Shown: piece by piece, positions 29,927 to 40,351 of the stretch
How positions within the stretch are numbered: the first letter of the stretch is position 1
Layout of the letters: each line of letters begins with the position of its first letter
Assembly: GCF_900566055.1 (NCBI RefSeq)
Contig: NZ_UPHQ01000224.1
Coordinates: 1-64,000 of the forward strand
Reading direction: 5' to 3'
DNA from: Mycobacterium innocens
Lineage (GTDB): Bacteria; Actinomycetota; Actinomycetes; Mycobacteriales; Mycobacteriaceae
Length of the DNA: 64,000 bases
Translations under genes and position numbers: made by a program
Notes under the pieces: generated by a model
Database searches by the model: none
What the model saw: the letters and a program-made list of their open reading frames with translations, nothing else
What the model was told of the DNA's origin: nothing

Positions 29927-31561
29927 CTAGGTGACCAGGGTGACGGAATTGGCCCGTCGCAGCTTGCCCGACGGCGTCTTGGGGATGGTGCCCGGACCGA
30001 GAACCACGACATTGCGCGGACGCACGTCGACCTCGGCGACCACCTCGTGGGCCACCTGGTGCTCGATGCGACGCACCTCGGCAAGGTCCTCGAAGGCATT
30101 GGACTCCACCGCCACCGCGAAAGTCTCGCGCGAGTGCCCGGCGTCGAGCCGCACCGCCACCGCACAACCCGGACGCACCCCCGCGACCCGGCCGGCGGCC
30201 CGCTCGATGTCGGTCGGGTAGATGTTGCGGCCGGCCATGATGATGACGTCCTTCACCCGGCCGCAGACGACGACGTGTCCGTTCTCCATCCGGTAGCCGA
30301 GGTCACCGGTGTCATACCACCCCTGCGCGTCCTGCGCCGGGATGAATCCGCCCATCGTGATGTAGCCGGGTGTCACCGACTCGCCCCGCAGCTCGATCAC
30401 CCCGACGCCCCGCGGCGGCAGGATGTTGCCGTCCTCGTCGACGATGCGGGCCTCGATCCCTTGCAGCAGCGGGCCCAGCGAAGCCAGCCGACGGGTGTTG
30501 CCCTTGGTGGCCGGCACCGCGCGGCGCAGCGCGGCCAACAGGTCGGCGTCCACCTCGTCGACCACCAGACCGGCGCCGCACTCGGAGAACGCCACCGCGA
30601 GCGTGATCTCGGCCATCCCGTAGGCGGGCAGGATCGCCTGCGGTTTGAGCCCGAACGGGGCGCCGGCTTCGCACAGGTCCTCGACGTCGGCCGGCTCGAC
30701 CGGCTCGGCGCCGGACAGCGCCAACCGCAACGTGGACAGGTCGAACTGGCCAGGCTTGGCCTGCTTGCGCAGCCGCTTGGCGAACAGCGAATAAGCGAAG
30801 TTCGGGGCGGCCGTCATGGTGCCCCGGTACTTGTCGATCAGCTTGGCCCACAGCAGGGTGTCGCGCATGAAGTCCATCGGGGTGACCTTGACCAGCTCAC
30901 CGCCGAAGTACATGGGCACGGTCAAGAAGCCGATCATCCCCATGTCGTGAAACAACGGCAACCAGCTGATCATCACGTCGGTGTCTGCGTTGTACTCGGC
31001 GCTGATGTACATCGCCTCGAGATTGGCGAACAGGTTGCGGTGGGTGATCTGAACCGCTTTAGGGGATCCTGTCGACCCAGACGTTAGTTGCATCAACGCC
31101 AGATCGTCCTCGCCGGTCTCGATCGGGTCGACCGGGTCGGACACCAGCAGTTGCTCGACCGTGAGCACCTTGATGCCGCGCTCCTGCAGCACCGGAGCGG
31201 CGGCCAGGAAGGGCTCGGAGATGATGACCGCCTTGGCCTCGATCATGGCGACCACGGTGGTGGTGTCCTCGGCCCACAACGCGAGGTCGGTGCGTGGGGT
31301 GGGCTGGTGCAGCATGGTCAGGCTGGCGCCGCGCATCCACAGCCCCTGAGCGGTCGGGGCGATTTCGACCGGTGCGCCGGCCAGCACACCGACCGCGTCG
31401 CCGTGGCCGACGCCGACGGCCGCCAAACCGCCGGCTATCTGCCGCGCTCGCTCGTGGACTTCGCCCCAGGTGTGCCGAACCGGGGTGTGTGGTTCACCGG
31501 TCACCATGCCCTTGGTGGTCTCCCGGGCATTGCGGAACATCTTCTCGGTAAACCTGCTCAA
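29927..31561 (-). CDS. pks16: Pks16, acyl-AMP ligase (FadD-like)
   Basis: Despite the name this is an AMP-forming acyl-activating enzyme, not a polyketide synthase. A TTG start placed after GAGGAGGAT gives 544 residues, the length I recall for M. tuberculosis Pks16 (Rv1013). Motifs: the P-loop [15 protein letters not shown], the A5-type [25 protein letters not shown], and the C-terminal [16 protein letters not shown] with the catalytic Lys. It activates a fatty acid or related carboxylate; its partner and substrate are unknown. Transcription ends at the hairpin just downstream. Confidence 0.93.
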   Translation of the reverse strand: MSRFTEKMFRNARETTKGMVTGEPHTPVRHTWGEVHERARQIAGGLAAVGVGHGDAVGVLAGAPVEIAPTAQGLWMRGASLTMLHQPTPRTDLALWAEDTTTVVAMIEAKAVIISEPFLAAAPVLQERGIKVLTVEQLLVSDPVDPIETGEDDLALMQLTSGSTGSPKAVQITHRNLFANLEAMYISAEYNADTDVMISWLPLFHDMGMIGFLTVPMYFGGELVKVTPMDFMRDTLLWAKLIDKYRGTMTAAPNFAYSLFAKRLRKQAKPGQFDLSTLRLALSGAEPVEPADVEDLCEAGAPFGLKPQAILPAYGMAEITLAVAFSECGAGLVVDEVDADLLAALRRAVPATKGNTRRLASLGPLLQGIEARIVDEDGNILPPRGVGVIELRGESVTPGYITMGGFIPAQDAQGWYDTGDLGYRMENGHVVVCGRVKDVIIMAGRNIYPTDIERAAGRVAGVRPGCAVAVRLDAGHSRETFAVAVESNAFEDLAEVRRIEHQVAHEVVAEVDVRPRNVVVLGPGTIPKTPSGKLRRANSVTLVT

Positions 31562-31898
31562 ATCATCCTCCTCGGTTCCGGCCCAAGGTCCGGGTTTCAT
31601 GTTCCGCCTGCTGGACGGCACTTGGTAGCAGGCACGCGCACACAATTGGGAAGCGGTTAGGTCTCGGTTCGGTGATGGGCTGACGATCCAAAGCCGGATC
31701 GCACGACGCGCAAGAGCCTGGCCCGATATCCGGGCCGAGGGTGGTTCGCGGACCGCCCGGCGCGTTGCCCGGCGGACGACGAAATCGCATTCCCTTGCTT
31801 ACCGCTAGCCGTCACCGCCGATTATCTTAAGCAACTCTTAAGTAACTGCCAAACTCTTAGGGCGTTTGAGGCGGATTTCACAGCCAAGTCACACTCGG
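31562..31898. other. Intergenic region between ispE and pks16
   Basis: No gene is supported. An AT-richer patch at 31820-31860 contains AACTCTTA twice (31833-31840 and 31852-31859, 19 bp apart) plus CTTAAG and TCTTAAG motifs. This is the likely site of the pks16 promoter or a regulator site, but no specific regulator can be named. Confidence 0.4.
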
Positions 31899-32822
31899 TT
31901 ATTCGGGGGTTACCGGAGCCGGGACCACCCGGGCGCCCGGCACCGGTCCGGTGGCCACTCGCACGGTACGGCACACACCCGCCCCCGACAGCTGCGCGCC
32001 CACGTCGATCGCGGACTCCGCCGAGGCGCACAGAAACGCACACGTGGGACCCGAACCCGACACGATGCCGGCCAGCGCGCCGGCCTCCACACCGGCCCGC
32101 AGCGCCCGACGCAGCGCCGGGTCCAGGCTGACCGCGGCCGCCTGCATTTCGTTACCCAGCAGCGGCGCCAGCCGATCCGGATCGCCCGCGGCCAGCGCTG
32201 CCAGCACCGGTCCAGGTTCGCCGAGGCGCGGCGGGTCGCCCGCCTCGCGGAGTCGGTCAAGCTCGGTGAATACCGCCGGCGTGGACAGCCCGCTGTGCGC
32301 GAACGTCAGTACCCAGTGGAAGGTGTTGCGGGACAACACCGTTGCCAGCTCCTCACCGCGGCCGGTGCCCAGCGCGGTACCGCCGTGCAGCGCAAACGGC
32401 ACATCGCTGCCCAGCCGCTCGGCGAGCAGGCGCAGGTCGCGGCGAGGCAGACCGAGTTCCCACAGGGCATTCATCGCGACCAGCACGGCCGCCGCGTCGG
32501 CGCTGCCGCCCGCCATTCCCCCGGCCACCGGGATGGATTTCTCGATGAGAATCGACACATCCGGCGCCCGGCCCACATGTTCGGCCATCAGCTCGGCCGC
32601 CTGCCAGGCGAGATTGCGTTCGTCGACGGGCAGCTCACGTGCCCCCTCGCCGACCAGCTCCAGCGACAGCACATCGGCATTGCGCACCGTCACCTCGTCG
32701 ACCAGCGAGACGGCATGAAACACCGTCGTCAGCTCGTGGTAGCCGTCGTCGCGGCGGTCACCGACCGCAAGGTACAGGTTCACCTTGCCGGGCACCCGTA
32801 CGGTGACCGACCCGGTGGGCAC
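31899..32822 (-). CDS. ispE: IspE, 4-diphosphocytidyl-2-C-methyl-D-erythritol kinase
   Basis: GHMP-family kinase of the MEP isoprenoid pathway. The ATP loop [17 protein letters not shown] is intact, and the N-terminal [15 protein letters not shown] and C-terminal [11 protein letters not shown] are present. The GTG at 32822 ([13 protein letters not shown]) gives 307 residues, close to the M. tuberculosis protein; another GTG 13 codons upstream (32861) is possible. It is third in the rpfB, ksgA, ispE order on this strand, as in M. tuberculosis. Confidence 0.94.
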   Translation of the reverse strand: MPTGSVTVRVPGKVNLYLAVGDRRDDGYHELTTVFHAVSLVDEVTVRNADVLSLELVGEGARELPVDERNLAWQAAELMAEHVGRAPDVSILIEKSIPVAGGMAGGSADAAAVLVAMNALWELGLPRRDLRLLAERLGSDVPFALHGGTALGTGRGEELATVLSRNTFHWVLTFAHSGLSTPAVFTELDRLREAGDPPRLGEPGPVLAALAAGDPDRLAPLLGNEMQAAAVSLDPALRRALRAGVEAGALAGIVSGSGPTCAFLCASAESAIDVGAQLSGAGVCRTVRVATGPVPGARVVPAPVTPE

Positions 32823-32920
32823 CCACAACTCAGCAGTGTTGCCGTCCGACGCCCTGACCACCGCAGCAGACTATCGCTGTAACCGGCGAACCACACGCAA
32901 CGGCGCCCGGCGGCTCATGA

Positions 32921-34983
<2,063 letters not shown>

Positions 34984-35046
34984 CTAACCAACAACCTCAG
35001 CAACGACCCAGCAGCAAGTTCCAGACATTTCAGCCGAATTCAGCTG

Positions 35047-35080
35047 AAAACGCCAAAATGGGCCCCCAGAGGCCCACCCG
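35047..35080 (-). terminator. Candidate attenuator hairpin in the rpfB 5' leader
   Basis: On the minus strand GGGCCTCTGGGGGCCC (35060-35075) is followed by ATTTTGGCGTTTT, which resembles an intrinsic terminator. It lies about 130 bp before the rpfB start and just downstream of tatD. In M. tuberculosis the rpfB leader is reported to contain an RNA switch with a premature terminator. That this hairpin is the equivalent is inference from position and shape. Confidence 0.5.
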
Positions 35081-35138
35081 TACGATCACAAGACGGTAAC
35101 GAACCGATCAAGGCTGAGCAACTCCGGCGCGCCGGGCG

Positions 35139-36002
35139 TTAGGGCCACCCACCAGGTGTGTGACCCAGTTCATACGCCCGCGCGGCATTGCTCGTGGTGA
35201 TCTGGGCCACTTCCTCGGGACGGCGATTGACCAGCTCAGCCAGTGCCCGAACGGTGTAGGGCAGGCAATACGGCTCGTTCGCTGTGCCGCGGTAGGGGTG
35301 CGGGGTGAGAAACGGCGCATCGGTTTCCACCAGAACGTGCTCCAGCGGTATCAGCGGAACAGCTTCCCGGAGGTCACGGGCATTGCGGAAGGTCACAGTT
35401 CCGGAAAGACTCAGCAACCATCCGGCGGCCACACACTCGCGGGCCATCACGCTGCCGGACGAGAAGCAGTGAAAGATCACGGTGTCCGGGGCACCCTCGG
35501 CCCGCAGCACGTCGAGCACCTCACGGTCGGCCTGCCGATTGTGGATCATCAGCGGTTTTCCGGCGCGCTTGGCCAGGTCGATATGCCACGCGAAGGCCTC
35601 GCGTTGCACGCCGGGCTGCGCGCACCCGTCGAGGCGGCCCGGCCAGTACATATCCATCCCCGTCTCACCGACCGCCACGACACGCGGATGGGCCACAAGT
35701 TCCTCGATTTCGGCACGCGCGGCGTCGGTGAGCGCGTCGGTGCGGGTGGGGTGCAGTGCCACCGCGGCGTAGACCCGCGGATCCCACTCGGCCGCCCGGG
35801 TCACCCAGCGCGCCGATTCCAGGTCGTCGGCGATGGTGACCACCGCGCGCACCCCGACGGCCGCGGCGCGGTCGACGATGTCGGCGACGTCTCGAGCGTC
35901 GCGGGCGCCGCACGCGTCGAGGTGGGTGTGCGCGTCGACCAGCGGGGTCAACGGCTCCGGGGCGGGCGGTGCTTGCGGTGTGCCGGGCCGGTTGGTGCTC
36001 AC
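35139..36002 (-). CDS. tatD: TatD-family metal-dependent hydrolase/DNase
   Basis: TIM-barrel amidohydrolase of the TatD DNase family. 287 residues from a GTG start (MSTNRPGTP). Metal ligands are seen in VDAHTHLD (HxH), GETGMDMY (Glu), MIHNRQADREVLDV (His), FHCFSSGSVMA (His) and LVETDAPFLTP (Asp). The Pro-rich N-terminus is a mycobacterial-type extension. It lies upstream of rpfB on the same strand and is divergent from metG, with 38 bp between the starts. Confidence 0.93.
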   Translation of the reverse strand: MSTNRPGTPQAPPAPEPLTPLVDAHTHLDACGARDARDVADIVDRAAAVGVRAVVTIADDLESARWVTRAAEWDPRVYAAVALHPTRTDALTDAARAEIEELVAHPRVVAVGETGMDMYWPGRLDGCAQPGVQREAFAWHIDLAKRAGKPLMIHNRQADREVLDVLRAEGAPDTVIFHCFSSGSVMARECVAAGWLLSLSGTVTFRNARDLREAVPLIPLEHVLVETDAPFLTPHPYRGTANEPYCLPYTVRALAELVNRRPEEVAQITTSNAARAYELGHTPGGWP

Positions 36003-36040
36003 GCGCACACAATAGGACCACCCAATAGGGTGGGATCCCA

Positions 36041-37603
36041 ATGAAGCCATCGCAGCCCTATTACGTCACCACCGCGATCGCGTATCCCAACGCGGCGCCG
36101 CATGTGGGTCACGCCTACGAATACATCGCCACCGACGCGATCGCCCGGTTCAAGCGACTCGACGGCTTCGACGTGCGCTTCCTGACCGGTACCGACGAAC
36201 ACGGCCTGAAGGTGGCGCAGGCCGCCGCGGCCGCGGGCGTGCCGACCGCACAGCTTGCCCGGCGCAATTCCGACGTCTTCCAGGGCATGCAGGAGGCGCT
36301 GAACATCTCCTTCGACCGGTTCATCCGCACCACCGACCCCGACCACTACGCGGCGTCGCAGGAGATCTGGCGCCGGATGGAGGCGGCCGGTGATCTCTAC
36401 CTGGACAACTATTCCGGCTGGTACTCGGTGCGCGATGAGCGGTTTTTCGTCGAGTCGGAGACCCAACTTGTCGACGGCACCCGGATCGCGGTCGAGACCG
36501 GCACGCCGGTGACCTGGACCGAGGAGCAGACCTACTTCTTCCGGCTGTCGGCTTACGCCGACAAGCTGCTGGCTCACTACCATGCCCACCCCGACTTCAT
36601 CGCACCCGAGGTCCGGCGTAACGAGGTGATCAGCTTCGTGTCCGGTGGCCTCAAAGACCTGTCGGTGTCGCGAACGTCGTTCGACTGGGGCGTGCCGGTT
36701 CCCGAGCATCCCGACCACGTCATGTATGTCTGGGTGGACGCGTTGACCAACTACCTGACCGGCGCCGGCTACCCGGATACCGGCTCGGAGTCGTTCCGCC
36801 GCTACTGGCCCGCCGACCTGCACATGATCGGCAAGGACATCATCAGGTTCCACGCCGTCTACTGGCCGGCCTTCCTGATGTCGGCGGGCATCGAGTTGCC
36901 GCGAAAGGTGTTCGCCCACGGGTTCTTACACAATCGCGGCGAGAAGATGAGCAAATCGCTGGGCAACACCATCGACCCGATGGCACTGATCCAGGCCTAC
37001 GGCGTGGATCAGGTCCGCTACTTCCTGTTGCGGGAAGTGCCGTTCGGGCAAGACGGCAGTTACAGCGACGAGGCCATTATCACCCGGATCAACACCGATC
37101 TGGCCAATGAGCTCGGCAACCTGGCCCAGCGCTCGTTGTCCATGGTTGCCAAGAACCTGGGCGGGGTGGTGCCCGAACCCGGGGAGTTCTGTGATGCCGA
37201 CACCGAGTTGCTGGCGACGGCTGACGGGTTGCTGGATCGGGTGCGCGCCCACTTCGACCGGCAGGCAATGCATCTGGCGCTGGAGGCGATCTGGCTGATG
37301 CTCGGCGACGCCAACAAGTACTTTTCGACACAGCAGCCATGGGTGCTGCGCAAGAGCGAGTCCGAGGCCGACCAGGCGAGGTTTCGCACCACGCTCTACA
37401 CCACGTGCGAGGTGGTACGCGTCGCGGCGCTACTGGTCCAGCCGGTCATGCCGGAGTCGGCCGCCAAGCTGCTGGACCTGCTCGGCCAACCCGAAGACCG
37501 GCGGGCGTTCAGCGCCGTCGGCACCCGGCTCGCGCCGGGCACCCAGCTGCCGCCGCCCGCGGGGGTATTCCCGCGGTACCAGCCGCCACCCGAAGTCGAG
37601 TGA
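36041..37603 (+). CDS. metG: Methionyl-tRNA synthetase
   Basis: Class I synthetase that charges initiator and elongator tRNA-Met. 520 residues. The HIGH-type motif is NAAPHVGHAYEY near the N-terminus and the KMSKS motif is GEKMSKSLGNTI. No zinc-knuckle extension or C-terminal tRNA-binding domain is apparent, as in the compact mycobacterial enzyme. The last five codons and the stop lie inside the first copy of a 60-bp tandem repeat, so the C-terminal PEVE residues come from repeat DNA. Confidence 0.97.
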   Translation: MKPSQPYYVTTAIAYPNAAPHVGHAYEYIATDAIARFKRLDGFDVRFLTGTDEHGLKVAQAAAAAGVPTAQLARRNSDVFQGMQEALNISFDRFIRTTDPDHYAASQEIWRRMEAAGDLYLDNYSGWYSVRDERFFVESETQLVDGTRIAVETGTPVTWTEEQTYFFRLSAYADKLLAHYHAHPDFIAPEVRRNEVISFVSGGLKDLSVSRTSFDWGVPVPEHPDHVMYVWVDALTNYLTGAGYPDTGSESFRRYWPADLHMIGKDIIRFHAVYWPAFLMSAGIELPRKVFAHGFLHNRGEKMSKSLGNTIDPMALIQAYGVDQVRYFLLREVPFGQDGSYSDEAIITRINTDLANELGNLAQRSLSMVAKNLGGVVPEPGEFCDADTELLATADGLLDRVRAHFDRQAMHLALEAIWLMLGDANKYFSTQQPWVLRKSESEADQARFRTTLYTTCEVVRVAALLVQPVMPESAAKLLDLLGQPEDRRAFSAVGTRLAPGTQLPPPAGVFPRYQPPPEVE

Positions 37604-37794
37604 GCGGAACGAGCGCAGCGAGTGACGGGAACGAGACGAGCATCAGGCACCGAAGTCGAGTGAGCGGAACGAGCGCAGCGAGTGACGGGAACGAGACGAG
37701 CATCAGGCACCGAAGTCGAGTGAGCGGAACGAGCGCAGCGAGTGACGGGAACGAGACGAGCATCAGGCACCGAAGTCGAGTGAGCGGAACGAGC
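37591..37794. repeat. Perfect 60-bp tandem repeat (3.4 copies) overlapping the metG stop
   Basis: Units 37591-37650, 37651-37710 and 37711-37770 are identical, followed by a 24-bp partial unit to 37794. Each unit begins CGAAGTCGAGTGAGCGGAAC and ends CATCAGGCAC. It contains two diverged half units around GAGTGAGCGGAACGAG and GAGTGACGGGAACGAG. The identity of the copies implies recent expansion, as in MIRU-VNTR loci. The unit length is a multiple of three and stays open in another frame, but there is no sign that it is translated. Confidence 0.95.
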
Positions 37795-38116
37795 CCTACA
37801 GCAAAGTCCAGGCGGGAGCGAGCCGAACGCCGGACACCCCGATCCCCGGCGCGTCGTCAGGAACCGGACATCTCGGCACGAGGTCATAGTTGCTTTGTGC
37901 TGCAATCAAATTCGTTGCCGCTCGCTGCGGTGACCGCCGCGGCGCCGTCGTCAACGACCTGCTGTCGCCCGGTGCCTCGCAACGAAATGCGCCGGCCCCT
38001 GTCGCGACCCCGCAGCGAACTCCGACTTACCGGAAACCGCCCGGCCAACTCGCTGTCATAGGCAATAATCAGGGGCTGTGGAGCGCCGACGGAACCGGCA
38101 GGCAAGCCAATCGCCG
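37795..38116. other. Intergenic region before the PAS-protein gene
   Basis: No gene is supported between the tandem repeat and the PAS protein. Open frames here are continuations out of the repeat. The interval should contain the promoter for the PAS gene; a GTG at 38078 allows a 13-residue longer form of that protein. Confidence 0.4.
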
Positions 38117-38482
38117 ATGATCGCCTTGAAGCAGTTGCCCGCGCTGGTCGTTCTGGAGCGGATTCCGGTCCCCGTGCTCGCCACCGGAGATGACGGCAGC
38201 ATCCTGTTCACCAACACCGCATTCGCCCAGATGGTCGGCCGCGACCCGGACGAGGTGCTGTCGCTTCGGTTCCACGAGATCTTCCATCAGTGCCCGGACT
38301 CGGAATCGTCGACGCTGTCCTTCGTGCATGCGCTGGCCAACATGGTCGTCGAGTTGGCCCACAAGGACGGCTCGGTGGTGCGAGCGCTGATGAGCAGGTC
38401 GGCCGTACGACGCGTGGACGACAACTTCGCCCTCGCGGTGTTTCAGGATCTGACTGAACAACTGTGGGAAGAGGAGCGCTGA
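38117..38482 (+). CDS. Stand-alone PAS-domain protein
   Basis: 121 residues from the ATG at 38117. The whole protein is one PAS domain: VLERIPVPVLATGDDGSILFTN, AFAQMVGRDPDEVLSLRF, then a sheet region VVRALMSRSAVRRVDDNFALAVFQDLT. There is no kinase, HTH or cyclase domain attached, so it probably acts as a sensor that binds another protein. No ligand can be inferred. Its neighbours are two TetR genes on the other strand, and a GGDEF-EAL enzyme lies further on. Confidence 0.75.
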   Translation: MIALKQLPALVVLERIPVPVLATGDDGSILFTNTAFAQMVGRDPDEVLSLRFHEIFHQCPDSESSTLSFVHALANMVVELAHKDGSVVRALMSRSAVRRVDDNFALAVFQDLTEQLWEEER

Positions 38483-38537
38483 CTGTCCGCTGTGTTGCCA
38501 CGACGGCCGGCGGCGGACTTCCCGCGCACGGCCGCGA

Positions 38538-39197
38538 TCAATGGCGGCTACGCAGCGCCTCGCGGGCTAGGAATTCCCGGAAGTACGGCAGCGAGGTTTC
38601 AACGGTCATGCCGGGAAGCAGGAGTCCCCACAGCTGACCCAATCGCTGCCCGGGGCTCTCGACTTGGTGCCCATTGGCGCCGGATAACGCGTTGGAGAGC
38701 AACCGCATTCCGAACGCCGCGCCGGCAATCGACTCGCCGACCAGTTCGGGTTCGACGTCGTCCCGGAGATCGCCTTCGGCAATCGCCCGCCGGGCCTGGC
38801 CGGCCATCTCCCCCGCGCAGGCCCCGAAAAATTGCGCGGCAGCGGTGTTGAATCCGGCAAGGACAGCGGTTAGCTGCTCGGCCGCACGAGCCGTCTTGTC
38901 GGCACTGAGCAGGTGTGCGACGGCGAAGGTGCCGTGAATCATGTTCTCCAGGGCGGGCGACGCCGACCCGCATACGTTGCGAAATGCACCGAGAAGCGCG
39001 TCGGAACCTTCCTCGATGATCGCTGACGCCAACGCTTCCTTCGAATCGAAGTGGTGGTAGAGGGCACCTTTGGTCATGCCCGTCCGCTCGATGATCGTGG
39101 CCCAGCCGGCGGCCGCGTACCCGACCTCGCCGAAAACGTCGACGGCGGCATCAAGGATCTTTCGCCGGGTTACCTCGGATCGGACCTGGCGTGCCAT
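38538..39197 (-). CDS. TetR regulator, gamma-butyrolactone-receptor-like (copy 1)
   Basis: 219 residues. The N-terminal HTH (about 9-56) contains KILDAAVDVFGEVGYAAAGW and MTKGALYHHFDSKEALASAI. The TKGALYxHFxSKEALA signature and overall layout resemble the ScbR/ArpA family of Streptomyces, which bind gamma-butyrolactones. The pocket residues cannot be checked here. It is in tandem with a second similar regulator just upstream on the same strand. No butyrolactone synthase (AfsA-like) gene is in the window. Targets are unknown. Confidence 0.8.
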   Translation of the reverse strand: MARQVRSEVTRRKILDAAVDVFGEVGYAAAGWATIIERTGMTKGALYHHFDSKEALASAIIEEGSDALLGAFRNVCGSASPALENMIHGTFAVAHLLSADKTARAAEQLTAVLAGFNTAAAQFFGACAGEMAGQARRAIAEGDLRDDVEPELVGESIAGAAFGMRLLSNALSGANGHQVESPGQRLGQLWGLLLPGMTVETSLPYFREFLAREALRSRH

Positions 39198-39312
39198 CGC
39201 TCCCGTACCTTCGCCGGTGCGGTGGATCCGATGAGGCTCCGGACCTCCGCATTGCTTACTTTCCTGGTCAGCCGGCTAGCCGAACAGCGGCCGCCATGGC
39301 TTCGATCTTTTG

Positions 39313-40008
39313 TCAACCCGGCGCCACCTGGGCTGTTGCCGAGCGGATGGCCAGCGCGGTCCGCCGGGTGACGAACTGCGTGAAGTAGTCAATTCTGGCC
39401 GGCTGCACTATTCCGCTCAGCACCAGCAACCAGTTCTTCTCGAGATCGCGGAGAAACCGCTCCGGTGCGTCCAGGTCGCTGGCCTGCCGCAAACCCAGGT
39501 ACATCGACACGATCAGACGGCCAACGTCTTGCGAGTCGCAGCCTTCGGCCACGTCGCCTTCGACGATCGCGCGCCGTACTACAGCCGCCAGAGCTTCGAT
39601 CCACCCGTCCAGCAATTTCGCCTGCAGGCCTTCGGTACGACCGACCGAGTCGAGCAGGTGTAGGGCCGCCCTGGCCATGTCCTGGCTGATGTCGCGGACG
39701 GCGACTAGGTAAACGAAGTCGACCAGCGTCTCCAGGCCGGAAAGCTGCCTGGCCAGCAGCTCCTCGACGGCAACCCGGCCCGCGGCGGTGTGTTGCAAGA
39801 TGATGGCCACGGCCAGCGCGTGCTTGGACCGGAAGTGGAAATACATCGCACCCTTGGTGAGCTGGGCCGCCGCGAGGATGTCGTCGAGCCCCACGTCGTG
39901 GTACGCGCGCCGGGCGAACTGATGGGCGGCGGCGTGCAGAATCTGCTGGCGGGTGGTGTCCGCTCGCCCGCTCGTCGAGTCGGTCGTGGTCTGAGCCGAA
40001 GAATTCAT
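39313..40008 (-). CDS. TetR regulator, gamma-butyrolactone-receptor-like (copy 2)
   Basis: 231 residues. The HTH region (about 18-66) includes RQQILHAAAHQFARRAYHDVGL and LTKGAMYFHFRSKHALAVAI, similar in style to the neighbouring TetR. The C-terminal part contains DISQDMARAALHLLDSVGRTEG. The two proteins are paralogous but well diverged, so the duplication is not recent. Its promoter should lie in the 340-bp gap to its right. Confidence 0.8.
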   Translation of the reverse strand: MNSSAQTTTDSTSGRADTTRQQILHAAAHQFARRAYHDVGLDDILAAAQLTKGAMYFHFRSKHALAVAIILQHTAAGRVAVEELLARQLSGLETLVDFVYLVAVRDISQDMARAALHLLDSVGRTEGLQAKLLDGWIEALAAVVRRAIVEGDVAEGCDSQDVGRLIVSMYLGLRQASDLDAPERFLRDLEKNWLLVLSGIVQPARIDYFTQFVTRRTALAIRSATAQVAPG

Positions 40009-40351
40009 GCCGGCCGCTGACGGTCGCGCTGCGGATGGGTGGCGTCTGTTTCCAGGCTGTCTCGAGCGGTTCCGAAACCGGAACCACCGGCCGGGACGAT
40101 CGCCGTCACCTTCGCGATGCCCTCCTCGAGCGGGATCGAGCGGGGAAGCCAGATGGTCATCTCGTGATGGCTTACCGGCTGTGCCTCAGGGTTGCATTGA
40201 CGCCGATTTCGAGGGTATCAGCCCATTTTCTCGCCGCGACGCTTAACGCGGGGCAGCACTATCCGCAAAACGAAATACTCCCGGTACGTTTAATGGATAT
40301 TTCCATGCGAGCGGTATGCCCAAGCCCGGACTTTGGCCTGGCCACGCCGCC
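40009..40351. other. Intergenic region upstream of the second TetR gene
   Basis: No gene is supported. It separates the TetR gene start from the end of the Rv1006-like lipoprotein gene, both on the minus strand. It presumably contains the TetR promoter and operator. I see no clear palindrome or terminator. Confidence 0.35.

Noticed and set aside
29927..31561. Polyketide synthase, from the gene name pks16
   Set aside because: The sequence has no ketosynthase or acyltransferase; it is an AMP-forming acyl-activating enzyme.
37591..37794. CRISPR-like array
   Set aside because: The units are directly adjacent with no spacers and 60 bp long, so this is a tandem repeat; no cas genes are present in the window.
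37339..38061. A 240-residue frame through the 60-bp repeats as a repeat protein
   Set aside because: It overlaps metG, has no ribosome binding site, and its repeat peptide only reflects the DNA unit length being a multiple of three.
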